A program made the position numbers and the translations under genes. Positions 27,238-36,585 of a stretch of DNA of 51,667 bases are shown here, one piece after another. This DNA comes from Coriobacteriia bacterium. GTDB lineage: Bacteria > Actinomycetota > Coriobacteriia > Anaerosomatales > JAAXUF01. A model generated the notes under the pieces. That model was not told where the DNA came from. It ran no database searches and saw only the letters and a program-made list of their open reading frames with translations. The DNA lies in assembly GCA_013334745.1 (NCBI GenBank), contig JAAXWY010000014.1, positions 1 to 51,667 on the forward strand. Reading direction: 5' to 3'. Within the stretch, counting starts at the first letter, position 1. Every line of letters begins with the position of its first letter.

Positions 27238-28437
27238 CTACGCTTCGCGCAACGGGCGGCTGAGCCAGCCGATACCGGCGGCAAGGATCGCCGCAAAGCC
27301 GATGATGACGATGAGTGTCTCGATTCGGATGCCGTCGGCGACGGCGCCCGCGAGCACGATGCCGAGCACCATCGAGATGCGAGTCGCAGTCGTGTTCGCA
27401 GCCATCACCCGGCCGCGCACGCTCGCGTCGGAACGCGTCTGGAACAGAGTGATCGCCGGGATGAAGAAGAACATGTTCGCGATGCCCGCGGTCACGAGCA
27501 GCGCCATCGCGGCCCAGATGCTGTCCGCGAGCGCCACGAGCGAGAACACGAACCCGAACATCGTCATGCCGGCGAGGAACTTCGCGCCTGCTCGGCCGGG
27601 ACCGAGCCGGCCCACGATCATCGCGCCCGCGAGCATGCCCACCGCGCTCGCCCCATCGAGCATCGCGAGCCCGGGCGCACCCATGTCGTAGCGTTCGAGT
27701 GCGAGCGCGTAGCACACGGCGATCGACGCCGAGGCGAACATCGCGCTGGTCACGTACACACCCGAAAGCGGCCGCAGGACCTCACTCGCCCAGATTGCGC
27801 GCACGCCACCGAGCGTCTCGGAGATGAAGTCGGTCTCCTGCGCGGGAAACGGCAATGGCTTCTGCCGATACTGGATCAATGAGATCGAGATCGCCGAGAC
27901 GACGAAGGTCGCGGCGTCGATCGAGAACGCCCAGCGGTAGCCGATCGACGCGACGATGACCGCACCGAGTCCGAGGCCGGCGAGTTCCGCGATCGCCTCG
28001 GAGGCGTTGTCGAGGGAGTTGGCGGCCATCAGGTCGTCGGTGCCCACGATGTCGGGGATGAGCGCGCGCTTGGCGGGCACGAAGAACAGCGACACCGTCG
28101 ATGCGAGGAACGCGAGCCCATACGCCCACCAGATGCCGTAGCCGACGACCCAGGGGATCGCCAGCACGATGACCGCACGCACGAGGTCGGCGGCCATCAT
28201 CGTGGTGCGGCGGTCCCACCGGTCGATGTAGACGCCGGCTGGTAGGCCGAAGATCGCGGCAGGCAGCAGCGTCACACCCAGCATCACGCCCATCTGCAGC
28301 ATCGAGCCCGTGAGCGCGTAGACCATCATCGCCATCGCGATGGTGTGTATCTTGTCCCCCACCACCGAGACGACCTGGCCGAGCCACAGCCGCCGGAAGT
28401 CGGCGATGCGGAGCGGAGCGAACACGTTGGACTGCAA
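27238..28437 (-). CDS. MFS transporter (EntS-like MFS_3 family)
   Basis: 399 residues with about twelve membrane helices. The N-terminus NVFAPLRIADFRRLWLGQ, the loop PAGVYIDRWDRRTTMM after helix 2 and the RSDASVRGRVMA loop in the second half are typical of the MFS_3/enterobactin-exporter-like group. Substrate unknown. TTG at 28437 is placed eight bases after AGGGGGAAG; an in-frame GTG at 28425 is possible but poorly spaced. It lies 76 bases downstream of the YfhO-like gene on the same strand. Confidence 0.9.
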   Translation of the reverse strand: MQSNVFAPLRIADFRRLWLGQVVSVVGDKIHTIAMAMMVYALTGSMLQMGVMLGVTLLPAAIFGLPAGVYIDRWDRRTTMMAADLVRAVIVLAIPWVVGYGIWWAYGLAFLASTVSLFFVPAKRALIPDIVGTDDLMAANSLDNASEAIAELAGLGLGAVIVASIGYRWAFSIDAATFVVSAISISLIQYRQKPLPFPAQETDFISETLGGVRAIWASEVLRPLSGVYVTSAMFASASIAVCYALALERYDMGAPGLAMLDGASAVGMLAGAMIVGRLGPGRAGAKFLAGMTMFGFVFSLVALADSIWAAMALLVTAGIANMFFFIPAITLFQTRSDASVRGRVMAANTTATRISMVLGIVLAGAVADGIRIETLIVIIGFAAILAAGIGWLSRPLREA

Positions 28438-28513
28438 GCCGGCTTCCCCCTTTCCCCGGGGTCATTCTGGCGGGTGAGGCGGCCACTGTCCAAGCGGCAA
28501 GGCCGGCGGAGCG

Positions 28514-31354
28514 TTACGCGAGCGGCCCCGCTGGGCCCGCGCCGGCGCGAGCGCGTCGACGTGCGAGTACGAGCAGGCCTGCACTGAGCGCAAGCGCGAA
28601 CCCAAAGGACGCGACCCCGGCGGCGAACCAGGGTGTCGCATACCGCAGCTCGATCGCGTGCGTGCCAGCAGGCACGACAACACCCGTGAAGCCAGTGTTC
28701 GCGCGGTGGAGTGGTGCGGACTTGCCGTCGACAGTCGCAGTCCAGCCGGGCGCGTAGGGGATGCTCAGGAAGAGTAGCCCAGGCTTCGGCGAGTCCACCG
28801 TGCCGGTCACCCGGTTGTTGGTCACCTTGATGTCACGCATCGCGTTGGCCTTGAGCGCGGCGACCTTCTCGGCGTAACCGGCCATCGGCACGGCGAGCAC
28901 CTTCATGCTCTCGAAGGTGATCTTCCCAGCCTGTCGGAACGTCACCGTCGCACTCGCGACGCCGGAACTGCTGTAGCCGAGGTTCACGAGTTGCGTGTGA
29001 TCGCCCCAGAAGTACGGTGAGTCGTCCGTCTCCCAGCGCGCTTCCTTGTGCGGCCCGCCTGCGGTGTAAGCCGTCACCATCTGGCGAGGCGGCTCGAACG
29101 TGCGCTCAGCCTCGGCCAGCGATGCAGCCTGCTCGGGAGTGGGCCCGTTGGGGTAGAGATAGGGCGCCCAGTCGGCCGGCGAACTCGCGACGTTCTCGAA
29201 GTCCTTGATCTGCACGTAGAGCTCGGAGTCGGGCTGGGGAGCGAACGTGAGATGCACCCTGCCCAAGCCCACCGGTCGCACGATCGTGTTGCGCTCCATG
29301 TCCACGACGGCTCCGGTGGCCGTGACCGAGCACGGTACGTCGACCACGGTGATGCTGGGCGTGATGCTGGGCAGCCCGAGCGCGGAGGGGTCGTCGACGA
29401 CCGCCGCATCGAGCATCGCCTGCTGGCGCGCCACGATCGGCAGTGCATCGAACTCCGCCTTGCCGAGCACGCCCTCGTAAACGAACCCGAGCGGCAGCGC
29501 GTGCTCGTTGCGATACAGGATGCTCTTGGCGGTCGTCTTGATCGGCGTGTAGCCGTACGGCGTGTACATCGCGAGTTTCGGCTTGGTGGTGTAGTACTTC
29601 ACGGCGGTGACGGCGTTGAGGGCGGCGCGGTCGTCGAGGCCTTCCATTGAGAACGACGACCAGCCGGGCCGCACCTCGTTGTCGACGAGGAACCGTGTGA
29701 GGTTGCCGTTCATGATCGAGTAGTAGAAACCGGTCGAGTTCAGACCCTGCACGATCGCATCGTTGTAGAACAACGGCTCGCTCGCCTGCGTGCGGAAGAA
29801 GGAGTCGTCCTCGACGGTCATGCCGAGCGCCCCGGGGTTCTTGAGGTAGCTGTTGAGGACCTTGCCCTGGGGCAGGTTCTTCTGCAGGTTGTCACCCCAG
29901 CGCGTGTCGTGCGTGAACGCGGCGGCGGCGAAGATCCCGGCGACAAGCAGTCCGAGCACCAGCCAGCGCGAGAGGGGCTCGCTCCAGTCGCCGCGCGCGG
30001 AGGCCGACTGTGCATCGGGCTCGGCTGCAGGCTGCCCGGGCGAGGCCGCGGCGGCGCGCGTGCTGCGCACAGCCTCTACGGCGAAGACGCCCCACGACAG
30101 GAGCCCGATCGCGAACGGCACCACGAACTCGACCCGGACGTGGCCGACGATCGCGAACACGGCCGCCCACAGCACAAGGTACCCGCCGAGCATCGCAGCG
30201 AGCTGCTTGCGGGTGAACGGGCGCTCATCGGCGAGCAGAAGTCCTACCGCAAGCCCGATGAACAGCGCCCACTCGAAACTGAAGCGCCCACTGGGAAACG
30301 AGAAGCCGTTGTAGACCGAGCCCAAAGCGGGCACGGAGAGGAACACCGGGAACGCGACGAGCATCGCTTTGAGCGCGGTATTGCCTCGGCGGACGAACAG
30401 CGCCGGGATCAGCACGAAGACGAGGGGCGCGAAGCCGAGAACGGCGTAGTTCGCACCGCCCCTCGCGGAGACGAGCGCCACGATGTTGTGCCCGTATTCC
30501 TGCAGCGTCATGAGGATCTGCGGGTTGAACGGTACCTGTCGGCGAGCCGTGGTGAAGACCGCAGCGATGCTCGGGAACAGCACCGGTCCGGCGAGCAGCA
30601 CACCCAGCAGCACGCTGCTGCCGACGCGCAGGCCCTCTGGGACGAGACGGCGCCAGCGCTCGGGCTTCGGCGTGATCTCGAAGTAGCGCGCGAGCACATA
30701 GAGGATGAGCGTAAGCGCCTCCATGTAGAAGAAGTAGAAGTTGCCCGCTGCCGACAGGAACACCGCAAGCACAAGCACCCAGTACCGCTTACCTTCGAGC
30801 GCGTACTCCGCGCCGAGCAGCATCAGGGGGAAGAGCGCGAGTGCGGTTGCGAAGATGGGGTGATGCACGCTGTAGAGCAGCGTGAACGCGGTGAATACGT
30901 AGACGAGGCTGCCAGCCAGCGCCGAGAAGCGCCGTGCGCCCATCTTGCGCAGATACATCGCGCTGAAGAGCCCGGCGCACAGCAGCCGCACTCCGTAGAG
31001 AACGAGGAACCCGAGCTCCATCGACTTCATCGGGAACGCGAGGGTGAGCGGGACAAAGGGGTCGCCCACCGCGTAGAACGACAGCGTGTTGATCGTATCG
31101 GCACCGAACCCGAGCTGCCAGGACCAGAACGGGAAGCCCTGCGCCGGGTTCTGGAGGAAGTCGCGCACGATCTGATTCCAGTAGTAGACCGTGGGGAAGT
31201 GCTGCGCGGCGCCATCGGGAACCCAGACCAGCGACTTGTCGTACAGCGCGAGGTACCGGAACGCGAGGACCATCACGAGCGAGAAGACCCCGCCACCGAT
31301 GGCGAGATCGCGCAACGAGCGCTTCGGTTGTGAGGTGCGCGAGCCGTCTTCCAT
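28514..31354 (-). CDS. YfhO-family large membrane protein
   Basis: 946 residues. A dozen or more membrane helices fill the first half (about 20-480), beginning with ALYDKSLVWVPDGAAQHFPT and including FWSWQLGFGADT, both typical of the YfhO family (PF09586). A large extracytoplasmic domain follows (about 490-900), with the terminal PYAPGWTATVDGK and HAIELRYATPWF motifs, then one last helix. The family is GT-C-like; Gram-positive members are needed for glycosylating lipoteichoic acid or other envelope polymers. The ATG at 31354 is chosen; a GTG nine bases upstream is also in frame. It lies 72 bases after the GT39-like gene. Confidence 0.92.
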   Translation of the reverse strand: MEDGSRTSQPKRSLRDLAIGGGVFSLVMVLAFRYLALYDKSLVWVPDGAAQHFPTVYYWNQIVRDFLQNPAQGFPFWSWQLGFGADTINTLSFYAVGDPFVPLTLAFPMKSMELGFLVLYGVRLLCAGLFSAMYLRKMGARRFSALAGSLVYVFTAFTLLYSVHHPIFATALALFPLMLLGAEYALEGKRYWVLVLAVFLSAAGNFYFFYMEALTLILYVLARYFEITPKPERWRRLVPEGLRVGSSVLLGVLLAGPVLFPSIAAVFTTARRQVPFNPQILMTLQEYGHNIVALVSARGGANYAVLGFAPLVFVLIPALFVRRGNTALKAMLVAFPVFLSVPALGSVYNGFSFPSGRFSFEWALFIGLAVGLLLADERPFTRKQLAAMLGGYLVLWAAVFAIVGHVRVEFVVPFAIGLLSWGVFAVEAVRSTRAAAASPGQPAAEPDAQSASARGDWSEPLSRWLVLGLLVAGIFAAAAFTHDTRWGDNLQKNLPQGKVLNSYLKNPGALGMTVEDDSFFRTQASEPLFYNDAIVQGLNSTGFYYSIMNGNLTRFLVDNEVRPGWSSFSMEGLDDRAALNAVTAVKYYTTKPKLAMYTPYGYTPIKTTAKSILYRNEHALPLGFVYEGVLGKAEFDALPIVARQQAMLDAAVVDDPSALGLPSITPSITVVDVPCSVTATGAVVDMERNTIVRPVGLGRVHLTFAPQPDSELYVQIKDFENVASSPADWAPYLYPNGPTPEQAASLAEAERTFEPPRQMVTAYTAGGPHKEARWETDDSPYFWGDHTQLVNLGYSSSGVASATVTFRQAGKITFESMKVLAVPMAGYAEKVAALKANAMRDIKVTNNRVTGTVDSPKPGLLFLSIPYAPGWTATVDGKSAPLHRANTGFTGVVVPAGTHAIELRYATPWFAAGVASFGFALALSAGLLVLARRRARAGAGPAGPLA

Positions 31355-31426
31355 GCGATCCACTCTCGAGTGAGCCCGGCCGCTCGAACGGTCAGTGCGG
31401 CCCGCAACATGATACTTCTCGGGAGG

Positions 31427-33103
31427 CTACTCGCCGATTCGCCGGTAGTAGACGACGCCCGCTGCCGTGCTCTCGACTGCGCGATAGCGAGAGGCCACGA
31501 ACTCGGGCAGCGAGCGCATGTAGGGCTGGATGAGGCCGATCTGTGTGTGAGTGGGCTGCGATACCCGAAGGTCATCGATTCTCGGACGCAGCTCGGTCAT
31601 CGGCGTATCGGCTGGCACCGCCTTGTTGAAGCGCGGCCGCCGAGCCGAGTCGACGATGAGCGCCGGCGGATCGGCTTCGAGTTCGCGCATGAACTCGGCG
31701 AACTGCGCTTCGCTCTGGTAGCCGGGAGCGAGCAAGACATCGAGCGGGTGAGCGTACGGGCCTGCGGAGGCGCGACCCGTCTCGGTGAAGACGATCGGGT
31801 CCATGCCCCAGACGAGAACCGAGTCGGTCGGCTCGGTGTTGGCCTCGACGAACGCGATGATCTTGCGCTGCGCTGCGAGGCGCTTCGCCGGCTCGGTGCG
31901 AAGGATGGGCGGGAAGCCGTTGTGGCGGTCGAGGCGCGCCCGGAACTCGGGGACGGCCCACCACAGGCCGGTTGCGATGACGAGGCCGGCGAGCGCGAGC
32001 GCCGGCCACGATGAGCCTTCCTCGCCAAACAGCAGCCCAACGAGAGCGACGCACGGCACGAGCCACATCGAGTAGTAGTGCAGGTAACCGAGGCCGTTGA
32101 CCGACGACGCCCCCACCTCGACGAGGATCCAGGCGACGAGGAATCCGCCCATCCACAGACGGGGCGCATCGAACGGCGGGCGTTTGCGCGTGACCCATCT
32201 CGTCCCGGCGAGACCGAGGCCGGCGAGGAGCGGTACCGCGATGAAGCGCAGCAGCGTGATGCCGTCGCCAACCGCCGATACGCTCGAGGCACGCTCGCCG
32301 CCGAAGCCGTTCTCGGTCATGTTGAAGCCGAAGCCGAACCACTGGTCCCACCACGCGCCGAGCGCGCCCCACGCCACGATCGGCCCCATCGAGATCACCA
32401 CCGCGACAGCGAATCCGGCTGCCATGCGACCGAGCGCGTCGAGCGCGTCGCGAAGGGTCATTCGCTTCGCGAGCACGTGCGCCGCCACAAGAACGAACAG
32501 CGCCACCCACGCGCTCAGCAGGTTGATCTTCATCATCGCAGCGAGACCGGCGGCAAAGCCGGTCACCGGCAGGAGCCAGCGCCGCTCACGCCACTCATTG
32601 GCGACAAGCGCCCATCCCGCGGCCAGCGCCGTCGCGCACAACGGCAACGTCCAGAACTCCGGCGTGTTGCCGCCGACGATCGTGATGGCGACTCCGGGGA
32701 CGAGCAGGGCTCCTGCGAGGAGTGTCGCCGGCAACGACGCGAACCTGCGCACCGTACGCAGCAGCACCCAGAGCGCCAGCGCGACGCTTCCAACTTCGAG
32801 CAGCCACAACCCGCTGTAGCTCCCCGGCGTCAGCAGGCGCCCGACGATGTTGACCGCGTACAGCGGCAGCCCCTTGTTCTCCCACAGCTGCAGGTACGGT
32901 ATCCGCCCGCCGAGAATCCCGTCCGCGACGAAGATGTAGGCGGTCGAGTCGTAGCTGGGAAAGAGCGCTCCCGGATACACGTGCAGGGTCGCGGCGAGGG
33001 CGCCCAGGGCCGAGATCGCGGCAAAGAGCCAGGACTCCCAAGCCGAGCGATCCGGCGCCGATGGTTCGGCCGACGAGACAGCAGATGTCTCGGCAGACGT
33101 CAC
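31427..33103 (-). CDS. GT39-like polytopic glycosyltransferase
   Basis: 558 residues with about ten membrane helices. The first external loop has FPSYDSTAYIFVADGILGG, with an acidic residue, and then the LWENKGLPLY motif, as in polyprenyl-phosphate sugar:acceptor glycosyltransferases of the GT39/ArnT type. The C-terminal domain is extracytoplasmic. Sugar and acceptor are unknown. Its GTG at 33103 overlaps the stop of the FAD oxidoreductase gene (GTGA), so the two are translationally coupled, though no functional link is evident. The YfhO-like gene follows. Confidence 0.85.
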   Translation of the reverse strand: MTSAETSAVSSAEPSAPDRSAWESWLFAAISALGALAATLHVYPGALFPSYDSTAYIFVADGILGGRIPYLQLWENKGLPLYAVNIVGRLLTPGSYSGLWLLEVGSVALALWVLLRTVRRFASLPATLLAGALLVPGVAITIVGGNTPEFWTLPLCATALAAGWALVANEWRERRWLLPVTGFAAGLAAMMKINLLSAWVALFVLVAAHVLAKRMTLRDALDALGRMAAGFAVAVVISMGPIVAWGALGAWWDQWFGFGFNMTENGFGGERASSVSAVGDGITLLRFIAVPLLAGLGLAGTRWVTRKRPPFDAPRLWMGGFLVAWILVEVGASSVNGLGYLHYYSMWLVPCVALVGLLFGEEGSSWPALALAGLVIATGLWWAVPEFRARLDRHNGFPPILRTEPAKRLAAQRKIIAFVEANTEPTDSVLVWGMDPIVFTETGRASAGPYAHPLDVLLAPGYQSEAQFAEFMRELEADPPALIVDSARRPRFNKAVPADTPMTELRPRIDDLRVSQPTHTQIGLIQPYMRSLPEFVASRYRAVESTAAGVVYYRRIGE

Positions 33104-34485
33104 GCGGTTGCGCCGCCAAGCACGGAGCGTGCGGCCATGACGCCGCTCGCGCTCGCTTGGATGAGGCCGCGGGTGATGCCCGCGCCGTCACCGATCGCAT
33201 AGAGCCCGGCGATCGACGTGCGCATCTGCGGGTCGACCTCGAGACGCGACGAGTAGAACTTCACTTCGACGCCGTAGAGCAACGTGCTCGGGCCGCTGAT
33301 TCCGGGCGCGAGCGGCTCCATGGCCTCAAGGAATTCGATGATGTCGGTGAGGTGGCGGTACGGAAGCACAGCGGCGAGATCGCCCGGCGTCGCGTGCGCG
33401 AGCGTGGGCTCGGCAAGCGACTGGGCGATGCGTTCGGTCGTCGAGCGGCGGCCGGCCTTGAGGTCGGCGAGCCGCTGCACGAGGATGCCGTCGCCGAGCA
33501 GGTTCGCGAGCTTGGCGATGGAGCGGCCGTAGGTGATGGGGTCGCGGAACGGCTCGGTGAAGCGCTGGCTCACGAGCACCGCGAAGTTGGTGTACGGCGT
33601 CTTGGCCTCGGCGTAGCTGTGCCCGTTGACGGTGACGACGTCGCCGTAGCTCTCGGTGGTGACCTCGCCGTGCGGGTTCATGCAGAAGGTTCGCACCGTG
33701 TCGCCGAACGCCTTCGTGTGGTACACGAGTTTCGCCTCGTAGAGCGCGTCGGTCAGTCGCTCCATGACTGGCGCCGGGCATTCGACGCGAACGCCTATGT
33801 CGACGGCGTTGTTGACGAGCCCCAGGCCGAGCTCGTGGGCCTGCTCGGCGAGCCAGTCCGCGCCCTCGCGACCGGGCGCCGCGATGACGATGTCGGCGCT
33901 GACGACCTCGCCGTCAGCGAGCTCGACGCCGCTCACACGACCGTCAGCTGCGATGATGCGCGCGGCAGCGACCTCGGTGCGCACCGTCACGCCGACCGAC
34001 TCGAGGTGGACGCGCATCGCGTCGAGGACCTCCGGCGAGCGATCGGTGCCCAGATGCCTGATGCGCATCGGGATGAGCTTCATCCCGGCGAGCGTCGCTT
34101 CGCGCTCGAGCGCGGTCGCCGTCGCCGGATCGGGGCCGTGAACGTCGGTCGTCGCGCCGAACTCCAGCCACAGTTGGTCGGCGTAGTCGACGAGCACCTC
34201 GAGCTCGGCCCGCGGCACGAAGTCGCCGAGCCAGCCGCCGACCTCCGTGGTCAGCGTGAGCTTGCCGTCCGAGAAGGCGCCGGCGCCGCCCCAGCCGGTC
34301 ATGATGTCGCAGGTCTTGCAGCCGGTGCATGCCGTCCGCCGAGCCGGGCACCTACGCTTGGCGATCGCGTGGCCCTTCTCGACGACGAGAACGTCGGTCA
34401 CGCCGCTTCTCGCGAGTTCGAGGGCGGCGAAGATCCCGGCGGGGCCGGCTCCGACGATGATGACGCGGTACTCAGGGGAAGACAC
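33100..34485 (-). CDS. NAD(P)/FAD-dependent oxidoreductase
   Basis: 461 residues. The N-terminal dinucleotide-binding motif is VIIVGAGPAGIFAALELA, followed by a Cys-rich segment KRRCPARRTACTGCKTCD and GWGGAGAFSDGKL. A C-terminal GLYAIGDGAGITRGLIQASASG binds the FAD ribityl chain. This matches the family of putative FAD dehydrogenases annotated in many anaerobes and actinobacteria, whose substrate is unknown. The four closely spaced Cys could hold a metal or iron-sulfur cluster. GTG at 34485 is seven bases after AAGGAG. It is divergent from the glutaredoxin gene. Confidence 0.88.
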   Translation of the reverse strand: MSSPEYRVIIVGAGPAGIFAALELARSGVTDVLVVEKGHAIAKRRCPARRTACTGCKTCDIMTGWGGAGAFSDGKLTLTTEVGGWLGDFVPRAELEVLVDYADQLWLEFGATTDVHGPDPATATALEREATLAGMKLIPMRIRHLGTDRSPEVLDAMRVHLESVGVTVRTEVAAARIIAADGRVSGVELADGEVVSADIVIAAPGREGADWLAEQAHELGLGLVNNAVDIGVRVECPAPVMERLTDALYEAKLVYHTKAFGDTVRTFCMNPHGEVTTESYGDVVTVNGHSYAEAKTPYTNFAVLVSQRFTEPFRDPITYGRSIAKLANLLGDGILVQRLADLKAGRRSTTERIAQSLAEPTLAHATPGDLAAVLPYRHLTDIIEFLEAMEPLAPGISGPSTLLYGVEVKFYSSRLEVDPQMRTSIAGLYAIGDGAGITRGLIQASASGVMAARSVLGGATA

Positions 34486-34622
34486 TACTCAGCTCCTTCA
34501 TCGCGCATCTCGCATGGTACGCGAGTGCGCGCAGGGTTTCAGGCCGTCGGTTATCATACCTGCGGCGTCAAGAGCGGCTGCCTAGCGGCCGCGCCGTGGA
34601 TACGAAAGGTTACATAGCGCCG

Positions 34623-34889
34623 ATGAACGGTCCTCCGAAGAGCCAACCGCGAATCGTCATCTACACGAGCCCCTCGTGTCATTGGTGCCGCGTCGCGAAG
34701 AGCTACCTCGACAACAAAGGACTCAGCTATCGCGAGGTCGACGTGATCAACGACGTGCGCGGGCGCAAGGAGATGGCCCGAATGACGGGTCAGTACGGCG
34801 TGCCGGTCATCCGCGTAGGAGACCGGGCGATGACCGGCTGGGACAAAGCCGAGTTCGAACGACTGCTCCGAGGCGGCGGGCGCCGCTAG
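34623..34889 (+). CDS. Glutaredoxin-like protein
   Basis: 88 residues, standard glutaredoxin fold. Redox motif CHWC at 19-22, cis-Pro loop GVPVIRVG and the C-terminal GWDKAEFERLL. Probably reduces disulfides or binds Fe-S intermediates, similar to the NrdH or mycoredoxin group. The ATG at 34623 is preferred; an in-frame GTG at 34596 would add nine residues. Its TAG overlaps the dnaB stop on the other strand in the shared bases CTAG. Confidence 0.9.
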   Translation: MNGPPKSQPRIVIYTSPSCHWCRVAKSYLDNKGLSYREVDVINDVRGRKEMARMTGQYGVPVIRVGDRAMTGWDKAEFERLLRGGGRR

Positions 34890-36271
34890 GGCGTGGGCCC
34901 GGACGGTGGCTCAGTGAACTTGGTGAAGCGGTCGTTGAAGACGAGCGGCACGTTGCCGGTAGGTCCGTTACGGTGCTTGGCCACGATCAGCTCGGCCATG
35001 CCCTTCTGCGGACGCCCCTCTTCGTCTTCGGCCCGGGGGTCGGTGTTGCGGTCGATGAACATGACGACGTCTGCGTCCTGCTCGATGGCGCCCGATTCAC
35101 GGAGGTCCGAAAGTTGCGGCCGCTTGCCCTGACGCTGCTCGACGCCACGCGAGAGCTGCGAGAGCGCGAGGATGGGGACATGGAGTTCTTTGCCCAGGAT
35201 TTTGAGCCCTCGGCTGATCTCGGCGATCTCGGTCTGCCGGTTCTCCGAGCGACGACCCTGTGGCTGCATGAGCTGCAGGTAGTCGACGATGATGAGGCCC
35301 TTCTCCTTGTTGCGCAGCTGCCGGCGCGCCTTGGCGCGAACCTCAAGAATCGAGATCGATGGCGTGTCGTCCACCCAGAAGTCGAGCGCGGCGAGCTTGC
35401 CCATCGCGTTGTGGATCGCGTACCAGTCCGAGTCCTTGACGTAGCCGGTACGCACGTCCTGGAGATTGATGCGCGCCTCCGAGCAGAGCACACGCTGAAC
35501 CAGCTGCTCGGCTGACATCTCGAGCGAGAAGATGGCGACCGAGGCGCCCTTCTTGGCGGCGTTCACGCCGATGTTGAGCGCAAGTGCCGTCTTGCCGACG
35601 GCAGGACGCGCACCGAGGATGCAGAGGTCGCCCGGGTGCAAGCCGGCAAGAAGCCGGTCGAGTTTGTCGAATCCGGTGTGCACGCCGGTGACGTGCTCCT
35701 TGCGCTCCGCGAGCTCCTCAAGCTGCTTGAAGGACTCGGTGAGCAGTCCCTTGATCTCCTTGAAGTTGCTCTGGACCCGCTTGTTGGTCACATCGAAGAT
35801 CAGACGCTCGGCGTCCCCGACGACCTGGTCGAGGTCGTCGGGGGCGTCGTAACCAAGCGCGACGACACCGGTTCCGGCTCCGATGAGCTGGCGGAGCATC
35901 GAGTTGCGCTTGACGATCTCGGCGTAGCGGGGCCAGTTGGCGGCCGTCGGGACCACGCCGGTTACGTCGAGCAGGTAGGGCTTGCCACCCGCAGCCTCGA
36001 GCTCACCGCTCGACTCGAGACGGTCGGCGACGGAGAGGTGGTCGATGGGAATCGAGCGGTTGTGCAGGTCGGCCATGGCCGTGAAGATGCGGGCGTGCGC
36101 GGGCCGGTAGAAGTCCTCGGGCTGCAACTGCGTCAGTGCGCCTTCGACCGCGTCTAGCGAAAGGAACATGGTTCCGAGCACGGCTTGTTCCGCTTCAAGA
36201 TTGTGTGGCGGCACGCGATCGAACCCGCCACTACTGCGGGGTGCTCGTTCGCGATCCAAGACGTCAGCCAT
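34886..36271 (-). CDS. dnaB: Replicative DNA helicase DnaB
   Basis: Unwinds DNA at the replication fork. 461 residues. N-terminal primase-interacting domain (about 18-150) starting VPPHNLEAEQAVLG, linker, then the RecA-like motor with Walker A GARPAVGKTALA, FSLEMSAEQL, Walker B LIIVDYLQLM and the SRGVEQRQGKRP arginine region. No intein. ATG at 36271 follows GGAGGAGAGAC. It is downstream of rplI with a 314-base gap that holds a hairpin and DnaA-box-like repeats, so it may have its own control. Confidence 0.97.
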   Translation of the reverse strand: MADVLDRERAPRSSGGFDRVPPHNLEAEQAVLGTMFLSLDAVEGALTQLQPEDFYRPAHARIFTAMADLHNRSIPIDHLSVADRLESSGELEAAGGKPYLLDVTGVVPTAANWPRYAEIVKRNSMLRQLIGAGTGVVALGYDAPDDLDQVVGDAERLIFDVTNKRVQSNFKEIKGLLTESFKQLEELAERKEHVTGVHTGFDKLDRLLAGLHPGDLCILGARPAVGKTALALNIGVNAAKKGASVAIFSLEMSAEQLVQRVLCSEARINLQDVRTGYVKDSDWYAIHNAMGKLAALDFWVDDTPSISILEVRAKARRQLRNKEKGLIIVDYLQLMQPQGRRSENRQTEIAEISRGLKILGKELHVPILALSQLSRGVEQRQGKRPQLSDLRESGAIEQDADVVMFIDRNTDPRAEDEEGRPQKGMAELIVAKHRNGPTGNVPLVFNDRFTKFTEPPSGPTP

Positions 36272-36379
36272 GTCTCTCCTCCGCGCGCTCCGGGCGGCGC
36301 GTCCCCCACCGCGAGCGAGTCTCCAGCGGCGACCCGATGATAGACCAGAGCGCCGACATGAAATGCGGCTCCGGTGTCG

Positions 36380-36439
36380 GTGTCCACAGGGGTCCACCGC
36401 TCCCATCAGGGGCTTTGCACGTTATCCACCGTATCCACC
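36380..36439. promoter_or_regulatory. Cluster of DnaA-box-like repeats between rplI and dnaB
   Basis: Four 9-mers in the same orientation resemble DnaA boxes: GTGTCCACA (36380-36388), GGGTCCACC (36390-36398), TTATCCACC (36422-36430) and GTATCCACC (36431-36439). Best matches differ from TTATCCACA or TTGTCCACA at one position. They lie about 110-165 bases upstream of the dnaB start. Possible roles are DnaA control of dnaB or a DnaA-binding reservoir; a full origin is less likely without an AT-rich unwinding region. The rest of the 314-base gap shows nothing else besides the hairpin below. Confidence 0.45.
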
Positions 36440-36524
36440 GATTCACAACGATTTCGCCGGACGCGGGAGTCGGCGTGCGCCACCGGCACCCCGTCGCCTC
36501 GAGCGATCGCAGGTCCTAGACGCG

Positions 36525-36561
36525 ACGATGCCGCCCCCGGCTTGCGCGGGGACGGCATCGT
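36525..36561 (-). terminator. Strong hairpin after rplI
   Basis: Arms ACGATGCCG and CGGCATCGT (9 bp) with inner CCCC/GGGG (4 bp) form a stable hairpin about 25 bases downstream of the rplI stop. There is no T tract, so it may be a partial terminator or an mRNA end-protecting structure before dnaB. Confidence 0.55.
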
Positions 36562-36585
36562 GAGTCGCGTGCTTGGTTGAAACCG

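Noticed and set aside
34520-34570. TTGACG and TATGAT as a promoter for the FAD oxidoreductase
   Set aside because: The two hexamers are only seven bases apart on the minus strand, so they cannot be a -35/-10 pair.
36272-36585. Complete replication origin in the rplI-dnaB gap
   Set aside because: DnaA-like boxes are present but I see no AT-rich unwinding region, and dnaA/dnaN are not in the window.
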